Numbered from the stretch's first letter, positions 43,819 through 53,740 are shown. The stretch is 64,000 nucleotides of DNA from Rhizobiales bacterium dw_265 (GCA_018449595.1 JAAVUU010000001.1:930001-994000), one strand, 5' to 3'. A program made the numbers and translations. Notes: a model not told the origin generated them from the letters alone.

Positions 43819-45153
43819 TCAGATGCCAACAGCCGCGCGCGGCTTGTTGTTGCGGACGTTCAGCGTGTCCTGTTCGGGCGCGCCGTCGCAGTCCAGCGCG
43901 ATCACGGTCACCGGCGCATCGGGCGCGGCCTCGGGCAGGCCGGTGATATGGGTGCGGAAGCCATCCTGCGCCACGCCAAGCGCCTGGCCGGTCTTCAGCA
44001 CCTTGGCCGACAGAACCTTCTGCTTCAACCCGCTGATCGCCACATCGCCGCCCTCAGGCCAGAAATGCACATGCATGTAGAGCGTATTGCCCTTGCGGGT
44101 GAAGTTGGCATAGACGCTGGTGTGCGGCTGGCAGACATCGGCGCCGTAAATGGTGTCGCCGTTGCGCGCCATCCAGGCGCCGACCTCGGTCAGGATGCGT
44201 GCGCTTTCCGGCGGAATGCCGCCATCCGGCTGCGGCCCGATATTGAGCAGGTAGTTGCCGCCGCCCTGGGCGCAGGTGATCAGGTTGCGGATCACGGTGC
44301 GCGGGCTTTTCCAGTTGTCGTCGGCCTTCTGGTAGCCCCAGGAATCGTTCAACGTCATGCAGCTTTCCCAGGCGCGGCCGCCCGCTTCCGCCTTGATGGT
44401 CTGTTCGGGGGTGGAGAAATCGCCCGCCAGGCGGTTGCGGTTGTTGACGATGATGTCGGGCTGCAGCGCGAACACCATCCGGTTCATCTTTTCGGATTCC
44501 CAGCCCGCCGCGTCCAGCGGCCAGGACACGTCGTACCACAACACGTCGATCTTGCCGTAATTGGTCAGCAGTTCGCGGATCAGGCCATGGGTATAGTCCA
44601 CGAAACGGCGGCGGGCCGCCTCGTCGGTGGCGCAGCGCGCGCCGTCGGGATGGTGCCAGTCCATCAGCGAATAATAGAAGCCGACACGCAGGCCCTCGGC
44701 GCGGGCGGCCTCGACATATTCCTTGATGATGTCGCGTCTGGGACCGTACTGCACCGCATTGTAGTTGGTGAATTTGGTGTCCCAGTTGCAGAAGCCTTCG
44801 TGATGCTTGCTGGTCAGCACCATGTATTTCATGCCCGCCGCTTTCGCCAGCCGCGCCCATGTGCGCGGCGCGCCCGGCGCGGGATTGAAGCCGGCGGTGA
44901 AGCGCTGGTATTCCGCGACCGGGATGGCTTCGTTCTCCATCGCCCATTCATGGCGGCCATGGGCGGCATAAAGGCCGAAATGGATGAACATGCCGAACTT
45001 GGCGTCATGCCACCAGGCCATGCGGCGTTGCTGGTCGGGGGTGGGGGCGTCACCGCTGGGGTCGCGGCCCGGCGGCGGCTGGGCGCTGGCGGGTTCCTGC
45101 GCGGCGGCGGCCCCGGCGGCGGCAATCAACAGGCTGCGGCGGTCGAGTGTCAT
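43819..45153 (-). CDS. Alpha-L-fucosidase (GH29), exported
   Basis: A 444-residue glycoside hydrolase that releases L-fucose from glycans. The N-terminus MTLDRRSLLIAAAGAAAAQ is a twin-arginine-like signal (RR, no strict SRRxFLK). Family segments: WWHDAKFGMFIHFGLYA, YMVLTSKHHEGFCNWD, YYSLMDWHHPD, and the nucleophile Asp208 in LWYDVSW. A C-terminal beta-sandwich follows. Probably periplasmic. There are no sugar uptake genes adjacent; it stands alone, convergent with the response regulator, so glycan scavenging is inferred from family only. Confidence 0.93.
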   Translation of the reverse strand: MTLDRRSLLIAAAGAAAAQEPASAQPPPGRDPSGDAPTPDQQRRMAWWHDAKFGMFIHFGLYAAHGRHEWAMENEAIPVAEYQRFTAGFNPAPGAPRTWARLAKAAGMKYMVLTSKHHEGFCNWDTKFTNYNAVQYGPRRDIIKEYVEAARAEGLRVGFYYSLMDWHHPDGARCATDEAARRRFVDYTHGLIRELLTNYGKIDVLWYDVSWPLDAAGWESEKMNRMVFALQPDIIVNNRNRLAGDFSTPEQTIKAEAGGRAWESCMTLNDSWGYQKADDNWKSPRTVIRNLITCAQGGGNYLLNIGPQPDGGIPPESARILTEVGAWMARNGDTIYGADVCQPHTSVYANFTRKGNTLYMHVHFWPEGGDVAISGLKQKVLSAKVLKTGQALGVAQDGFRTHITGLPEAAPDAPVTVIALDCDGAPEQDTLNVRNNKPRAAVGI

Positions 45154-45220
45154 GGCGTCTCCCCTTGGCGCGGTCTGATGCCGTGCTCAGGTGGGGATTA
45201 GCGCATATCCAATCCAAATT

Positions 45221-45296
45221 GTCATGGCCCGGCTTGTCCGGGCCATCCAGTTTTTGATGAAACAAACTGGATCGCCCGCATAAAGCGGGCGATGAC
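45221..45296. repeat. GTCAT...ATGAC palindromic element, 76-bp copy
   Basis: Three perfect hairpins in a row: ATGGCCCGG/CCGGGCCAT (45224-45246), CCAGTTT/AAACTGG (45247-45270) and ATCGCCCGC/GCGGGCGAT (45271-45293), bounded by GTCAT and ATGAC. The whole can fold as a cloverleaf. Related copies are at 48303-48412 and 55380-55408. Confidence 0.75.
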
Positions 45297-45308
45297 GAAC
45301 AAGCAGAA

Positions 45309-45551
45309 CTACCGCATATCCATGGCTGTCAGGTACAGGTCCAACATAGCTTCCTGTTCCTGGAAGTCGGCCTTGTCCAGCTTCCGCATGCGAATGACCT
45401 GGCGCATGATCTTGGTGTCGAAACCTGTGCCCTTGGCCTCGGAATAGACTTCCTTGATGTCGGCGCTCAATGCGGCGCGTTCTTCTTCCAGCCGCTCGAT
45501 GCGGTTGATGAAGGATTTGAGCTGGTCTTTGGCGAAGCCGGATTTGGCCAT
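45309..45551 (-). CDS. gapR: DUF2312 (UPF0335) nucleoid-associated protein GapR
   Basis: An 80-residue coiled-coil protein of the DUF2312 family. Caulobacter GapR binds AT-rich, overtwisted DNA and stimulates gyrase and topo IV during replication. Matching blocks: QLKSFINRIERLEEERAAL, IKEVYSEAKGTGFDTKIMRQ, VIRMRKLDKADFQEQEAMLD and LYLTAM. Length is normal for the family. It stands alone between the palindromic element and the N-formylglutamate amidohydrolase gene. Confidence 0.92.
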   Translation of the reverse strand: MAKSGFAKDQLKSFINRIERLEEERAALSADIKEVYSEAKGTGFDTKIMRQVIRMRKLDKADFQEQEAMLDLYLTAMDMR

Positions 45552-45619
45552 TGGGGAACTCGATTTTCACAAAAGCGGCGGACCCTAGCCCGTCCGCGTG
45601 AAGCGGTGCAACGCACAAA

Positions 45620-46351
45620 TCACCCCCGGCTGTGCATATCCGCTATCGCCGCATCCAGCAGGGGTTTCAGGCGCAAGGCAAAGGCCCGCGCCGCCGCATC
45701 GTCGCCCACCAGATCCTGCCGTATTTCGATCAAAACATGCGCAATGCCGCGCTTGATGCCATGGACATCCAGGGTATCGCCTTCCAGCGCCCCGCTATAG
45801 GGCTCGTTGTCGCCGACCTCCAAACCCGCCTGCGCCAGCCGCAGCATCAGGGGCGCGGCCAGCCGCGCATCTCCGGCATACAGGATGCCGATGTCCCATT
45901 TGCGCGGCACCGTCTTCCAGTGCGGCGTGAAGGAGTGCATCGAAACGATCACGGCGCCCTCGCCGATGCGGTCCAGTTCGCGGGCGATCGCGGCATGATA
46001 GGGCGTGTGATATTTGGCGATGCGCCGCGCCACCTCGGCGGCATCGGCATCGCGGTTGCCCGGAATGATCGAACCGTCCGACAGCTTCATCACGATGGTC
46101 GGGTCGTCGGCGCCACGGTTGAGGTCTATCAAAAGCCGCGACCAGCCCCCCAGCAGCGCCGGCGCGCCATAGGCCCGCGCCAGCGCCCGCGTCGCCGCGG
46201 CGGCCCCGATGTCCCAGGCGATGTGGGTGGCGAACAAGGCCGGATCGAGCCCCAGGGTGCCCATGCCCGCCGGCAGGGCGTTGGAGGCATGATCGCAAAG
46301 AAACAGCAGGGGGCCGCTTCCCGCGATGGTTTCAAAGGCTTTTTCCGTCAT
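45620..46351 (-). CDS. N-formylglutamate amidohydrolase
   Basis: A 243-residue metal-dependent hydrolase of the HutG/N-formylglutamate family, which releases formate and glutamate in histidine breakdown. Marks: LFLCDHASNALPAGMG, HIAWDIGA, LIDLNRGADDP, YHTPYHAAIARELDRI and VIVSMHSFTPHW. No other hut gene is in the window, so the link to histidine catabolism is uncertain; the broader family also acts on other substrates. Start ATG 46351; divergent from the DUF1036 gene across 65 bp. Confidence 0.9.
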   Translation of the reverse strand: MTEKAFETIAGSGPLLFLCDHASNALPAGMGTLGLDPALFATHIAWDIGAAAATRALARAYGAPALLGGWSRLLIDLNRGADDPTIVMKLSDGSIIPGNRDADAAEVARRIAKYHTPYHAAIARELDRIGEGAVIVSMHSFTPHWKTVPRKWDIGILYAGDARLAAPLMLRLAQAGLEVGDNEPYSGALEGDTLDVHGIKRGIAHVLIEIRQDLVGDDAAARAFALRLKPLLDAAIADMHSRG

Positions 46352-46416
46352 ACGGACAGGGTATAGATTCGGCGGGCGTTGACCACCAGACCGTTTGGGT
46401 TCAAACCGGATATACG

Positions 46417-46830
46417 ATGCGTCGCACGGTCCTGATTCCTTCCCTGGTCCTCGCCGTGACCCTGGCCTTCGGTGGGGCCTCCCCGGCGTCCGCCGCCTTC
46501 AATGTCTGCAACAAGTCCAGCCTGCCCGCCCGCGTGGCGCTGGGGCACTTTGACGGCACCAACTGGACATCGGAAGGCTGGTGGACCATCCAGCCCAAGG
46601 CCTGTGCCGGCATCCTGACCGGGCCGCTGCAGGGGCGCTTCTATTATCTCTATGCCAGCGACGGCGGGGCGGGGGTGTGGGAAGGCAAGACCCGTTTCTG
46701 CGTCGCCCCCGATGCCCGCTTCAAGTCGGTGGGACGCACCGATTGCAGCAAGCGGGGCTTCGACCGCCGCGGCTTCTTCGAAGTAGATACGGGCAAGAAG
46801 CCCGACTGGACACAGACTCTCTCCAACTGA
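46417..46830 (+). CDS. DUF1036 domain-containing exported protein
   Basis: A 137-residue protein. Signal peptide to about residue 27 (ASPASA-A). The mature part fits DUF1036: FNVCNKSSLPARVALGHFDG, WTSEGWWTIQPKACAGIL and FYYLYASDGG. Cysteines at VCNK, KACAG, RFCVA and TDCSK give four in the mature chain, likely two disulfides. DUF1036 proteins are small, exported and uncharacterised in alphaproteobacteria. Eleven bases after the stop is the second copy of the hairpin element, then pyk. Confidence 0.88.
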   Translation: MRRTVLIPSLVLAVTLAFGGASPASAAFNVCNKSSLPARVALGHFDGTNWTSEGWWTIQPKACAGILTGPLQGRFYYLYASDGGAGVWEGKTRFCVAPDARFKSVGRTDCSKRGFDRRGFFEVDTGKKPDWTQTLSN

Positions 46831-46841
46831 GGTCTTTTTTT

Positions 46842-46869
46842 ATGACCTATCGCTTCGCTATTTGAGGTC
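46842..46869. repeat. Hairpin element copy B, just upstream of pyk
   Basis: ATGACCT and AGGTC arms around ATCGCTTCGCTATTTG, 14 of 16 loop bases identical to copy A at 40091-40120. One arm base differs (GTCC/GGAC against GACC/GGTC) and its partner changes with it, so pairing is preserved. It ends four bases before the pyk start. Confidence 0.75.
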
Positions 46870-46873
46870 CCCC

Positions 46874-48298
46874 ATGCGCCGCCGCCGCAAGACCAAGATC
46901 CTCGCCACCCTGGGTCCCGCCTCCAACACGCCCGAAAAGATGCGCGAACTGTTCGACGCAGGGGTGGATGTTTTCCGCATCAATATGAGCCATACCAGTC
47001 ACGACATGCTCAGGAAGATGCATGGCGACCTGCGCGCCTTGTCGGAGGCGGTGGGGCGGCCGATCGGCATCCTGTGCGACCTGCAAGGGCCGAAAATCCG
47101 CCTGGGCAGGCTGCCCGGCGGCCCGCGCATGCTGGTCGAGGGCGAGCAGATCCGCCTGGTGCTGGGCGAAACCACCGACAATCCGAACGAAGTGCCGATC
47201 CCGCATCCGGAAATCTTCCAGGCGATCAAGCAAAAGCATGCGCTGCTGATTGACGACGGCAAGGTGCGTCTCCGGCTGCTGAAAAAGGCCGACACCTATG
47301 CGGACGCCGTTGTCGAGGTGGCGGGCGAAATCAAGGACCGCAAGGGCGTCAACATGCCCGACACCCTGCTGCCCATGTCGGCGATGACGCCCAAGGACCG
47401 CGCCGACCTGGATGTGGCGCTGGAACTGGGGGTGGACTGGATCGCGCTGTCCTTCGTGCAGCGTCCCGAGGATGTGGCCGAACTGAAGAAGATCGTGCAG
47501 GGCCGTGCCGGGGTGCTGGCCAAGATCGAAAAGCCCAAGGCCATGACCTCGCTGCATGGCATCCTGGAACTGGCCGATGCCCTGATGGTGGCGCGCGGCG
47601 ACCTGGGCGTGGAAATGCCGCTGGAGCGGGTGCCCGGCCTGCAGAAGCAGATCACCCGCGCCGCCCGCAAGGCCGGCAAGCCGGTGGTGGTGGCGACCCA
47701 GATGCTGGAAAGCATGATCTCATCGCCCACCCCCACCCGCGCCGAGGTCGGCGACGTGGCGACGGCGGTGTTCGACGGCGCCGATGCAGTGATGCTGTCG
47801 GCGGAGTCGGCCAGCGGCGCGTGGCCGGTGGAGGCGGTCCAGACCATGGACCGCATCGCCTGCTCGGTCGAAGGCGACGAACTCTATCATTCCATGATCG
47901 AGGCGCAGCGCGGCACGCCGGAAAGGACCACGGCCGACGCCATCATGGCGGCGGTGCATGAAGTGACCCAGACCATCGAGGCGCGCGCCATCGTCTGCTG
48001 GACCAAGTCCGGCATCACCGCCCTGCGCGCGGCGCGCGAACGCTCGCCCGCGCCGATCATCGCGCCCACCCCCAGCCTGGAGACGGCGCGGCGGCTCTGC
48101 CTGGTATGGGGCGTCCACAGCGTCACCACCGAAGACATTCGCGATTTCGACGACATGGTGAAGCGCGCCAGCCAGATCGCGCGCCAGGAAGGCTTTGCCC
48201 AGGCGGGCGAGCGCATCGTCATCACCGCCGGCGTGCCCTTGGGCACCGCCGGCGCCACCAACATGCTGCGGGTGGCGTTTGTGACCGACGAGGACTGA
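46874..48298 (+). CDS. pyk: Pyruvate kinase
   Basis: A 474-residue pyruvate kinase, last step of glycolysis (phosphoenolpyruvate and ADP to pyruvate and ATP). Marks: KTKILATLGPAS at the N-terminus, VFRINMSHTSH, CDLQGPKIRLG, the active-site stretch LAKIEKPKAM, ARGDLGVEMPLERVPGLQK and ATQMLESM, then the C-terminal regulatory domain with SVTTEDIRDFDDMV. Start ATG 46874 fits the family; a TTG four codons earlier is also in frame. The hairpin element occupies the space directly before it. Confidence 0.97.
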   Translation: MRRRRKTKILATLGPASNTPEKMRELFDAGVDVFRINMSHTSHDMLRKMHGDLRALSEAVGRPIGILCDLQGPKIRLGRLPGGPRMLVEGEQIRLVLGETTDNPNEVPIPHPEIFQAIKQKHALLIDDGKVRLRLLKKADTYADAVVEVAGEIKDRKGVNMPDTLLPMSAMTPKDRADLDVALELGVDWIALSFVQRPEDVAELKKIVQGRAGVLAKIEKPKAMTSLHGILELADALMVARGDLGVEMPLERVPGLQKQITRAARKAGKPVVVATQMLESMISSPTPTRAEVGDVATAVFDGADAVMLSAESASGAWPVEAVQTMDRIACSVEGDELYHSMIEAQRGTPERTTADAIMAAVHEVTQTIEARAIVCWTKSGITALRAARERSPAPIIAPTPSLETARRLCLVWGVHSVTTEDIRDFDDMVKRASQIARQEGFAQAGERIVITAGVPLGTAGATNMLRVAFVTDED

Positions 48299-48302
48299 AA
48301 AT

Positions 48303-48412
48303 GTCATTCCCGCGAAAGCGGGAATCCAGCTTTGCAAACGCGCCCGTGGCAGAAGAAGCTGGATGCCCGCTGGAGTTTATCCTCCGGCCCCGCGAAGCGG
48401 GGACGGCATGAC
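48303..48412. repeat. GTCAT...ATGAC palindromic element, 110-bp copy
   Basis: Starts GTCATTCCCGC, with GAAA loop and GCGGGAAT, then CCAGCTT paired with AAGCTGG, then CCGGAG-type and CCCCGC/GCGGGG hairpins, ending ATGAC. Same architecture as the 76-bp copy at 45221, with diverged arms that keep their pairing. Sits just after pyk. Confidence 0.75.
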
Positions 48413-48443
48413 AAGAAGCGTCTCCATCTAAACGCAAACCGCC

Positions 48444-48854
48444 CTAGCTCACCAAGTCGCAGCCCGGCATCTGGAAGCTGTCGGCGACGCGCTGCGGCGT
48501 GTAGGTGAAATTCCAGCTTTCGCTGACGTATTTCTGCGACTTCGCGTCATGCGACAGCAGTTTATAATAGTCGGTGCGCGGCGCGAACTGGCCGTTCACC
48601 GTCTCCACCTGCAGGGTGACGATGTCGCCCATCAGCGACCAGCGGCCCTGCTGGATCTGGTCCGACGCCTTGCCCTTGATGCAGGTGCGGTATTCGCCGC
48701 GCCAGGAGCCGTCGGCGCGCATGCGGTCGATATACATGGCGCCCTTGTCGTCGGGCTGGCCATGGCCGAACCAGCTGCCGATCATGAAGGACGGCGCCGC
48801 CATCGCGGGCCATGCGCCCAGCACAAGAACCAGAACCGCCGCCCGCCAACGCAT
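48444..48854 (-). CDS. Exported protein, paralogue of the adjacent gene
   Basis: A 136-residue protein with no family I can name. Signal peptide: residues 1-19 (VLVLVLGAWPAMA). The mature part contains SWFGHGQPDDKGAMYIDRM, CIKGK, WSLMGDIVTL, PRTDYY and ends QMPGCDLVS. The next gene upstream (48854-49255) shares CIKGK, WSL-x-GDI, PRTD-x-Y, Q-x-P-x-C and a final VS, so the two are tandem duplicates. Two Cys, probably one disulfide. It shares one base with that gene (TGATG). Last gene of the glcD transcript. Confidence 0.75.
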   Translation of the reverse strand: MRWRAAVLVLVLGAWPAMAAPSFMIGSWFGHGQPDDKGAMYIDRMRADGSWRGEYRTCIKGKASDQIQQGRWSLMGDIVTLQVETVNGQFAPRTDYYKLLSHDAKSQKYVSESWNFTYTPQRVADSFQMPGCDLVS

Positions 48855-49255
48855 CAGCTCACCATCTCGCAGGACGGCATCTGGAATTTCGCATCCACGC
48901 GGCGCGAACGATAAGGGAAATTCAGCCGCAGATAGACCTCGCTGAAACTGTCGGCGGTGAAGGCGGTGATCCTGTAGACATCGGTGCGCGGCATGAACAG
49001 CCCGTCATGGGTGATGACGCCCACGGTCAGGATGTCGCCGGCCAGCGACCAGTTGCCGTCCTCGGCATCGTCTTCGGGCTTGCCCTTGATGCAGGTGCGG
49101 AAGCGGGAGTGAATCTCGCCATTGGGCAGCATGTGATCGATATACATCGCGCTTTTGTCGCCCGGCTGGCTGGTGCCGAACCAATAACCCGGCAGGGACA
49201 GCGCCGCCGTCGCGGGCGAAGCCAGCAGGACAAGACCGAACGCAAAGGCTTTCAT
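48854..49255 (-). CDS. Exported protein, tandem paralogue
   Basis: A 133-residue protein, about 35-40% identical by eye to its downstream neighbour. Signal peptide: residues 1-17 (FAFGLVLLASPATA). The mature chain has LPGYWFGTSQPGDKSAMYID, FRTCIKGKPEDD, NWSLAGDILTV, PRTDVYR and QMPSCEMVS. The two conserved Cys suggest a periplasmic disulfide-bonded fold, perhaps lipocalin-like. It lies four bases after the TPR gene, so it is in the glcDEF-TPR operon. No function known to me. Confidence 0.75.
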   Translation of the reverse strand: MKAFAFGLVLLASPATAALSLPGYWFGTSQPGDKSAMYIDHMLPNGEIHSRFRTCIKGKPEDDAEDGNWSLAGDILTVGVITHDGLFMPRTDVYRITAFTADSFSEVYLRLNFPYRSRRVDAKFQMPSCEMVS

Positions 49256-49259
49256 GGGA

Positions 49260-49817
49260 TCAGATATCGCGGCCTTCGACCGTCTGCGACAGCGCCTTGA
49301 CCTGGTGGGCGGCGCTTTCCAGCCTGGGGTCCAGCGCCAGGGCCTGGCGATACAGTTTCAGGGCGCCGGACTTGTCGCCATAATCCTGCAGCATGTCGCC
49401 CAATTCGGTCAGGGCGGCGAAATTGCGCGGATTGAGCAGCACCACTTTCTGCAGGCTGACCAGCGCGGCGGTGTCATCGCCCGCCGCCTGTTCCATATTG
49501 GCGCGGGCATGCCAGCCCTCGGCATAATCCGGCGCGATGGCGGTGACCGCCTCGACCAGCTTCTTTGCCGTCTTGTTGTCCTGGGCTCCCAGCGCGGCCT
49601 GGGCGCGGCTCATCAAGAGGTCCACCGACGGGCTGCCGGAGACGCGGAACAGGGCCTTGAGTTTTTCCTCGATCGGGTGCGCGTCCTCGGCGCTGTCCAC
49701 TTTTTGCAGCTGGGCGAACAGCCTGTCTTCGCTGCTGACTTCAATGGGCTTGGGCGGCGGCGCGGCCATGGCGGCGCCACCGATCAGCAGCAGGGGAAAA
49801 AGACACGACAGGCGCAT
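49260..49817 (-). CDS. TPR repeat protein (exported)
   Basis: A 185-residue protein. Signal peptide: residues 1-18 (CLFPLLLIGGAAMA). About three tetratricopeptide-like repeats follow from residue 65: LLMSRAQAALGAQDNKTAKKL, AEGWHARANMEQAAGDDTAAL (seen in parts) and ALTELGDMLQDYGDKSGALKL, each with the small-residue positions of TPR helices. A periplasmic protein-interaction module. It is nine bases after glcF, so it belongs to that operon, though a link to glycolate oxidation is only by position. Confidence 0.85.
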   Translation of the reverse strand: MRLSCLFPLLLIGGAAMAAPPPKPIEVSSEDRLFAQLQKVDSAEDAHPIEEKLKALFRVSGSPSVDLLMSRAQAALGAQDNKTAKKLVEAVTAIAPDYAEGWHARANMEQAAGDDTAALVSLQKVVLLNPRNFAALTELGDMLQDYGDKSGALKLYRQALALDPRLESAAHQVKALSQTVEGRDI

Positions 49818-49826
49818 GGCATCAGT

Positions 49827-51107
49827 CTAGTGCGGCTGCGCGGGCAATTCCAGATTGGCGGGGCGCGGGCCGCCTTCGGCCCAGTCCAGCAGTTCCGCCA
49901 GATGCAGGATGGGCTGGGTCAGCCCCTCCCCGCCCGCCAGGTGCTGCAGGCAGCCGATGTTGCCGCTGACCAGCACATCGGCCTCGGCGGCGGCGATATT
50001 GCCCAGCTTGCGGGCGCGCAGCTGGCTGGAAAGGTCGGGCTGCAGGATGGAATAGGTGCCGGCCGAACCGCAGCACAGATGGCTTTCGTTGAAGGGCGTG
50101 ACGATGAAACCGGCGGCTTCCAGCATCGCCTCGCCCACGCCGTTGAGCTTCAGGCTGTTCTGCAAGGAACAGGCGGGATGATAGGCAACCCGCAAAGGCT
50201 GCGGCGGGGTCACGGTCAGCGGCGTGCAGAGTTCGGCGAAATCATAGGCGGCGGCGGCGAATTTGCGGGCGCGCGGCTCCCACACGGGATCGCCGGCGAA
50301 CTGCTGGGCATAATCCTTCAACTGTGAGGAGCAGCCGGTGGCGGTGATCAGCACGCCGTCATACCGGCCCTGTTCGTAGGCCGTGATCGCGCGCTTGGCG
50401 AAGACCTGGCTGTCATGCTCGCGGCCCATGTGATGGGGCAGCGCGCCGCAACAGCCCGCGCCCTCCAGCGCCACCAGTTCGATGCCGCGCCGCGCCAGCA
50501 CCCGGCCGACGGCGGCGTCGATCTGCGGCGACAGCGCGCCCTGGACGCAGCCCGGCATGATGGCGATGCGCTTCAGGGTCTGTGTGGGCTTGGGGAAATT
50601 CGTGGGTTCCGGTCCCTGCGGGCGCGCGGAAAGCCCGATGCGCGCCATGGCGCCCAGCTTGCCGGGGATGATCTTGACCACCGGCGCACCGATCCTGGTC
50701 AGCAACAGCCCGATGCGCACCAGCGCCGGACGGGTCATCACCTTGGCGATCGTCCAGCGCAGCAGGCGCTCGCCCAGCGGGCGTTTGTAATGCTCCTGGA
50801 TATGGGCGCGGGCCTGGTCCACCAGCCGCTGGTAATTGACGCTGGAGGGGCAGGCCGTCTTGCAGTTGAGGCACGAAAGACAGCGGTCGATATGATAGAC
50901 CTGCTCGTCGGTCGGCGCGCCGCCCTTTTCCAGCATGTCCTTCATCAGCACGATGCGGCCGCGCGGGCTGTCGCGCTCGTCGCCCAGCAGCACATAGGTC
51001 GGGCAGGTGGCGGTGCAGAAGCCGCAATGGACGCAGGAGCGCACGGCCTGGGTGGCGGGGCCCATCTGCGGATCGGCGATCTGTTCGGCGGTGAAATTGT
51101 ATTTCAT
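49827..51107 (-). CDS. glcF: Glycolate oxidase iron-sulfur subunit
   Basis: A 426-residue electron-transfer subunit of glycolate oxidase. Two [4Fe-4S] ferredoxin motifs near the N-terminus, [12 protein letters not shown] and [12 protein letters not shown], then two CCG domains ([13 protein letters not shown] and [13 protein letters not shown]). It passes electrons from GlcD/GlcE to the respiratory chain. It starts 15 bases after the glcE stop. No glcC-type regulator is adjacent. Confidence 0.96.
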   Translation of the reverse strand: MKYNFTAEQIADPQMGPATQAVRSCVHCGFCTATCPTYVLLGDERDSPRGRIVLMKDMLEKGGAPTDEQVYHIDRCLSCLNCKTACPSSVNYQRLVDQARAHIQEHYKRPLGERLLRWTIAKVMTRPALVRIGLLLTRIGAPVVKIIPGKLGAMARIGLSARPQGPEPTNFPKPTQTLKRIAIMPGCVQGALSPQIDAAVGRVLARRGIELVALEGAGCCGALPHHMGREHDSQVFAKRAITAYEQGRYDGVLITATGCSSQLKDYAQQFAGDPVWEPRARKFAAAAYDFAELCTPLTVTPPQPLRVAYHPACSLQNSLKLNGVGEAMLEAAGFIVTPFNESHLCCGSAGTYSILQPDLSSQLRARKLGNIAAAEADVLVSGNIGCLQHLAGGEGLTQPILHLAELLDWAEGGPRPANLELPAQPH

Positions 51108-51122
51108 GAGAGTCGACTCATT

Positions 51123-52259
51123 TCAAAGCCGATTGGGATTGAACAGCGACAGCGGGTCGAAGGCGGCTTTGACCGCCTTGTTCAGCGCCGCCAGTGCGGG
51201 CGGTTGCGGCGCGAACAGGCCCAACGCGGCGCGGCTTTCGGCGGAGGCGCGCAACAGCATGGCCTGGCCCTGCGCTGCCGCCGCGATGGCGCGGATGCGC
51301 GCCGCGTCGGACGGCGGCGCGGCAATCCACAGCACGCCGCCTGCCCAGTCGCCCAGCCAGTGGGTGGCGGCGATCTCTTTCGCCACCCGCGGCGCATCCG
51401 ATGGCGCGAGGAATATCCGCCAGATGTCCCCGGCGATATCGGCGAAGCGGTCACCGCAACCGATGGAGGCAAAAGGATCGCCGTCAATTCGTTGCATCAC
51501 GCTGCCCAGCAGCCCATGCGCCAGCGCAACTTTCTCTTCCAGCGGCCTGGACGCGCCTTCCAGCTTGATAAGCGCCGCACCTTGCCCCACTTCAGCCATC
51601 ATGCTGGCCGGCAGATAGGCCAGGCCCGCCGGTTCCAGCGGCGAATGGGCGATCTTGCGCAGGGCGGCGAAGCCGGTTTCCGGCGTCACATCCGAAAGAC
51701 ACAGCACGACCAGATGCGACGGCCGCGGATAGACGCGGAAGGTCAGTTCGGTCAGCACCGCCAGCGTGCCATGGGCGCCGCACACCAGCTTGGGCAGGTC
51801 GAAGCCAGTGACATTCTTCACCACCTTGCTGCCGGCGCGGAAGGTTTCGCCCAGCCCGTTGACGGCATGAAAGCCCAGCAGCGAATCCCGCGCCCCGCCA
51901 TGGCGCAGCTTGCCGGAGCCGCTGGCGTCGCACGATGCCACCCCCGCAAGCGTCGCCACGCCATTGCTGCCGAGAAGCCGCGACCAGTCGGCGGGATCGA
52001 AGCCCAGGCGCTGGTTCTTTTCCGCCAGCACGGCATTGATCTCAGCCAGCGGGGTGGAGGGCCGGGCGGTGACGATCAATTCTTCCGGCTCATATTTGAT
52101 GATGCCGCAAAGACCCGACACGTCCAGCATGGGCAGATCGCCAACCGGCCTGCCGACACCGCGCCGGGTGCCACCGGCGACGATCTCGAACGGCGCGCGG
52201 CTTTCGCGCGCCGCGCGCACGAAATCCACCAGCTGATTGTCATTGTCTATGCGGCTCAT
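51123..52259 (-). CDS. glcE: Glycolate oxidase FAD-binding subunit GlcE
   Basis: A 378-residue subunit with an FAD-binding PCMH domain: [58 protein letters not shown] [17 protein letters not shown], and the C-terminal [12 protein letters not shown]. Start ATG 52259 overlaps the glcD stop by one base. The central order D-E-F is the E. coli one. Confidence 0.95.
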   Translation of the reverse strand: MSRIDNDNQLVDFVRAARESRAPFEIVAGGTRRGVGRPVGDLPMLDVSGLCGIIKYEPEELIVTARPSTPLAEINAVLAEKNQRLGFDPADWSRLLGSNGVATLAGVASCDASGSGKLRHGGARDSLLGFHAVNGLGETFRAGSKVVKNVTGFDLPKLVCGAHGTLAVLTELTFRVYPRPSHLVVLCLSDVTPETGFAALRKIAHSPLEPAGLAYLPASMMAEVGQGAALIKLEGASRPLEEKVALAHGLLGSVMQRIDGDPFASIGCGDRFADIAGDIWRIFLAPSDAPRVAKEIAATHWLGDWAGGVLWIAAPPSDAARIRAIAAAAQGQAMLLRASAESRAALGLFAPQPPALAALNKAVKAAFDPLSLFNPNRL

Positions 52260-53740
52260 CAGTAACGCGGCAAATGGGGATGGGGCAGCTGGGCGCCATG
52301 GACATGGATATGGCCCTGTTCGACACAGGCCGAAAGGGTGGGGAACACCTTGCCGGGATTGAACAAGCCGCCGGAATCGAAGGCGCATTTGACGCGATGC
52401 TGCTGTTCCAGATCGTTGGGGCCGAACTGGTCGGTCATCAGGTCGCGCTTCTCGATGCCGATGCCATGCTCGCCCGACAGGACGCCGCCGACCTTGACGC
52501 ACAGCCTGAGGATGTCGGCACCGAAGGCTTCGGCCTTCTCGAAATCGCCATCCTTCATCACATCGAACAGGATCAGGGGATGCAGGTTGCCGTCGCCGGC
52601 ATGGAAGACGTTGCAGCAGCCCAGCCCGTAATGGTCGGAAAGCTGCGCCATCTCCTCCAGCACCTGCGGCAGGGCATGGCGCGGAATGGTGCCGTCCATG
52701 CAGATCATGTCGGGGGCCAGCCGCCCCATGGCGGCGAAGGCGGCCTTGCGGCCCGACCAGATGCGGGCGCGCTGCTTCTCGTCGGTGGCTTCCACCGTCC
52801 GGCCGCCGCAATGCGCGACAATATCGATGACCCGCGACACCGCATGGGTGACGTCGGCCTCCACGCCGTCGGCGTCGATGATCAGGATGCCTTCGGCGCC
52901 CTTGGGGTATCCGGGCTGGTTGAAATCCTCGATCGCCTCGGCGGCGCGGCGATCCATGAACTCCATGGCGGCCGGCACCACGCCGTCGGCGATGATGGCG
53001 GCGACACAGGCCCCCGCCGCCGGCACGCTGTCGAACGAGGCCAGCAAGGTGCGGGTCACCGGCGCCTTGCGCAGGATCTTCACCACCACCTCGACCACCA
53101 TGCCCAACAGGCCTTCCGAGCCCGTGACCAGGCCCAGCAGGTCGAGCCCGCCCTGCGCGCCGCACTTGCCGCCCAGGGTGACAATTTCTCCGCTGGGCAG
53201 CACGAACGTCACACCAAGAAGATTGTTGGTGGTCAACCCGTATTTCAGGCAGTGCAGCCCGCCGCTGTTTTCCCCGACATTGCCGCCGATGGTGCAGGCG
53301 ATCTGGCTGGAGGGATCGGGGGCGTAATAGAAGCCCTGCGCCTCCACCGCCTTGGTGATGTTGAGGTTGGTGACGCCGGGTTCGACCGTGACGCAGCCAT
53401 TCTCGTAATCGATCTCCAGGATGCGCTTCATGCGCCCCATGCCGATCAGGATGCCGTCCTCGCGCGGCAGCGCCCCGCCCGACAGGCTGGTGCCCGCGCC
53501 GCGCGGCACGATGGGAATGCCCTCGGCCTGGGCGTATTTCAAAATCTCGCTGACCTGCTCGCGATTGGACGGCAGCACGCAGACCAGCGGCATCTGGTGA
53601 TAGGCCGACAGGGCGTCGGCATCGAAGGTCGCCAGGCCCGATTGGTCGGCCACCACGCCATCGGGAACGATGGCGCGTAGCGCCGCGACGATCTCGGCGC
53701 GGCGGGCGACAATCTTGCTGTCAGTCGGAGGAAGCAGCAT
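52259..53740 (-). CDS. glcD: Glycolate oxidase FAD-linked subunit GlcD
   Basis: A 493-residue catalytic flavoprotein subunit that oxidises glycolate (or D-lactate) to glyoxylate. FAD-domain motifs: [37 protein letters not shown], and the C-terminal domain with [15 protein letters not shown] and [11 protein letters not shown]. First gene of a six-gene leftward run (glcD, glcE, glcF, TPR protein, two paralogues). Starts at ATG 53740, 45 bp from rpmJ's stop on the same strand. Confidence 0.96.
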   Translation of the reverse strand: MLLPPTDSKIVARRAEIVAALRAIVPDGVVADQSGLATFDADALSAYHQMPLVCVLPSNREQVSEILKYAQAEGIPIVPRGAGTSLSGGALPREDGILIGMGRMKRILEIDYENGCVTVEPGVTNLNITKAVEAQGFYYAPDPSSQIACTIGGNVGENSGGLHCLKYGLTTNNLLGVTFVLPSGEIVTLGGKCGAQGGLDLLGLVTGSEGLLGMVVEVVVKILRKAPVTRTLLASFDSVPAAGACVAAIIADGVVPAAMEFMDRRAAEAIEDFNQPGYPKGAEGILIIDADGVEADVTHAVSRVIDIVAHCGGRTVEATDEKQRARIWSGRKAAFAAMGRLAPDMICMDGTIPRHALPQVLEEMAQLSDHYGLGCCNVFHAGDGNLHPLILFDVMKDGDFEKAEAFGADILRLCVKVGGVLSGEHGIGIEKRDLMTDQFGPNDLEQQHRVKCAFDSGGLFNPGKVFPTLSACVEQGHIHVHGAQLPHPHLPRY

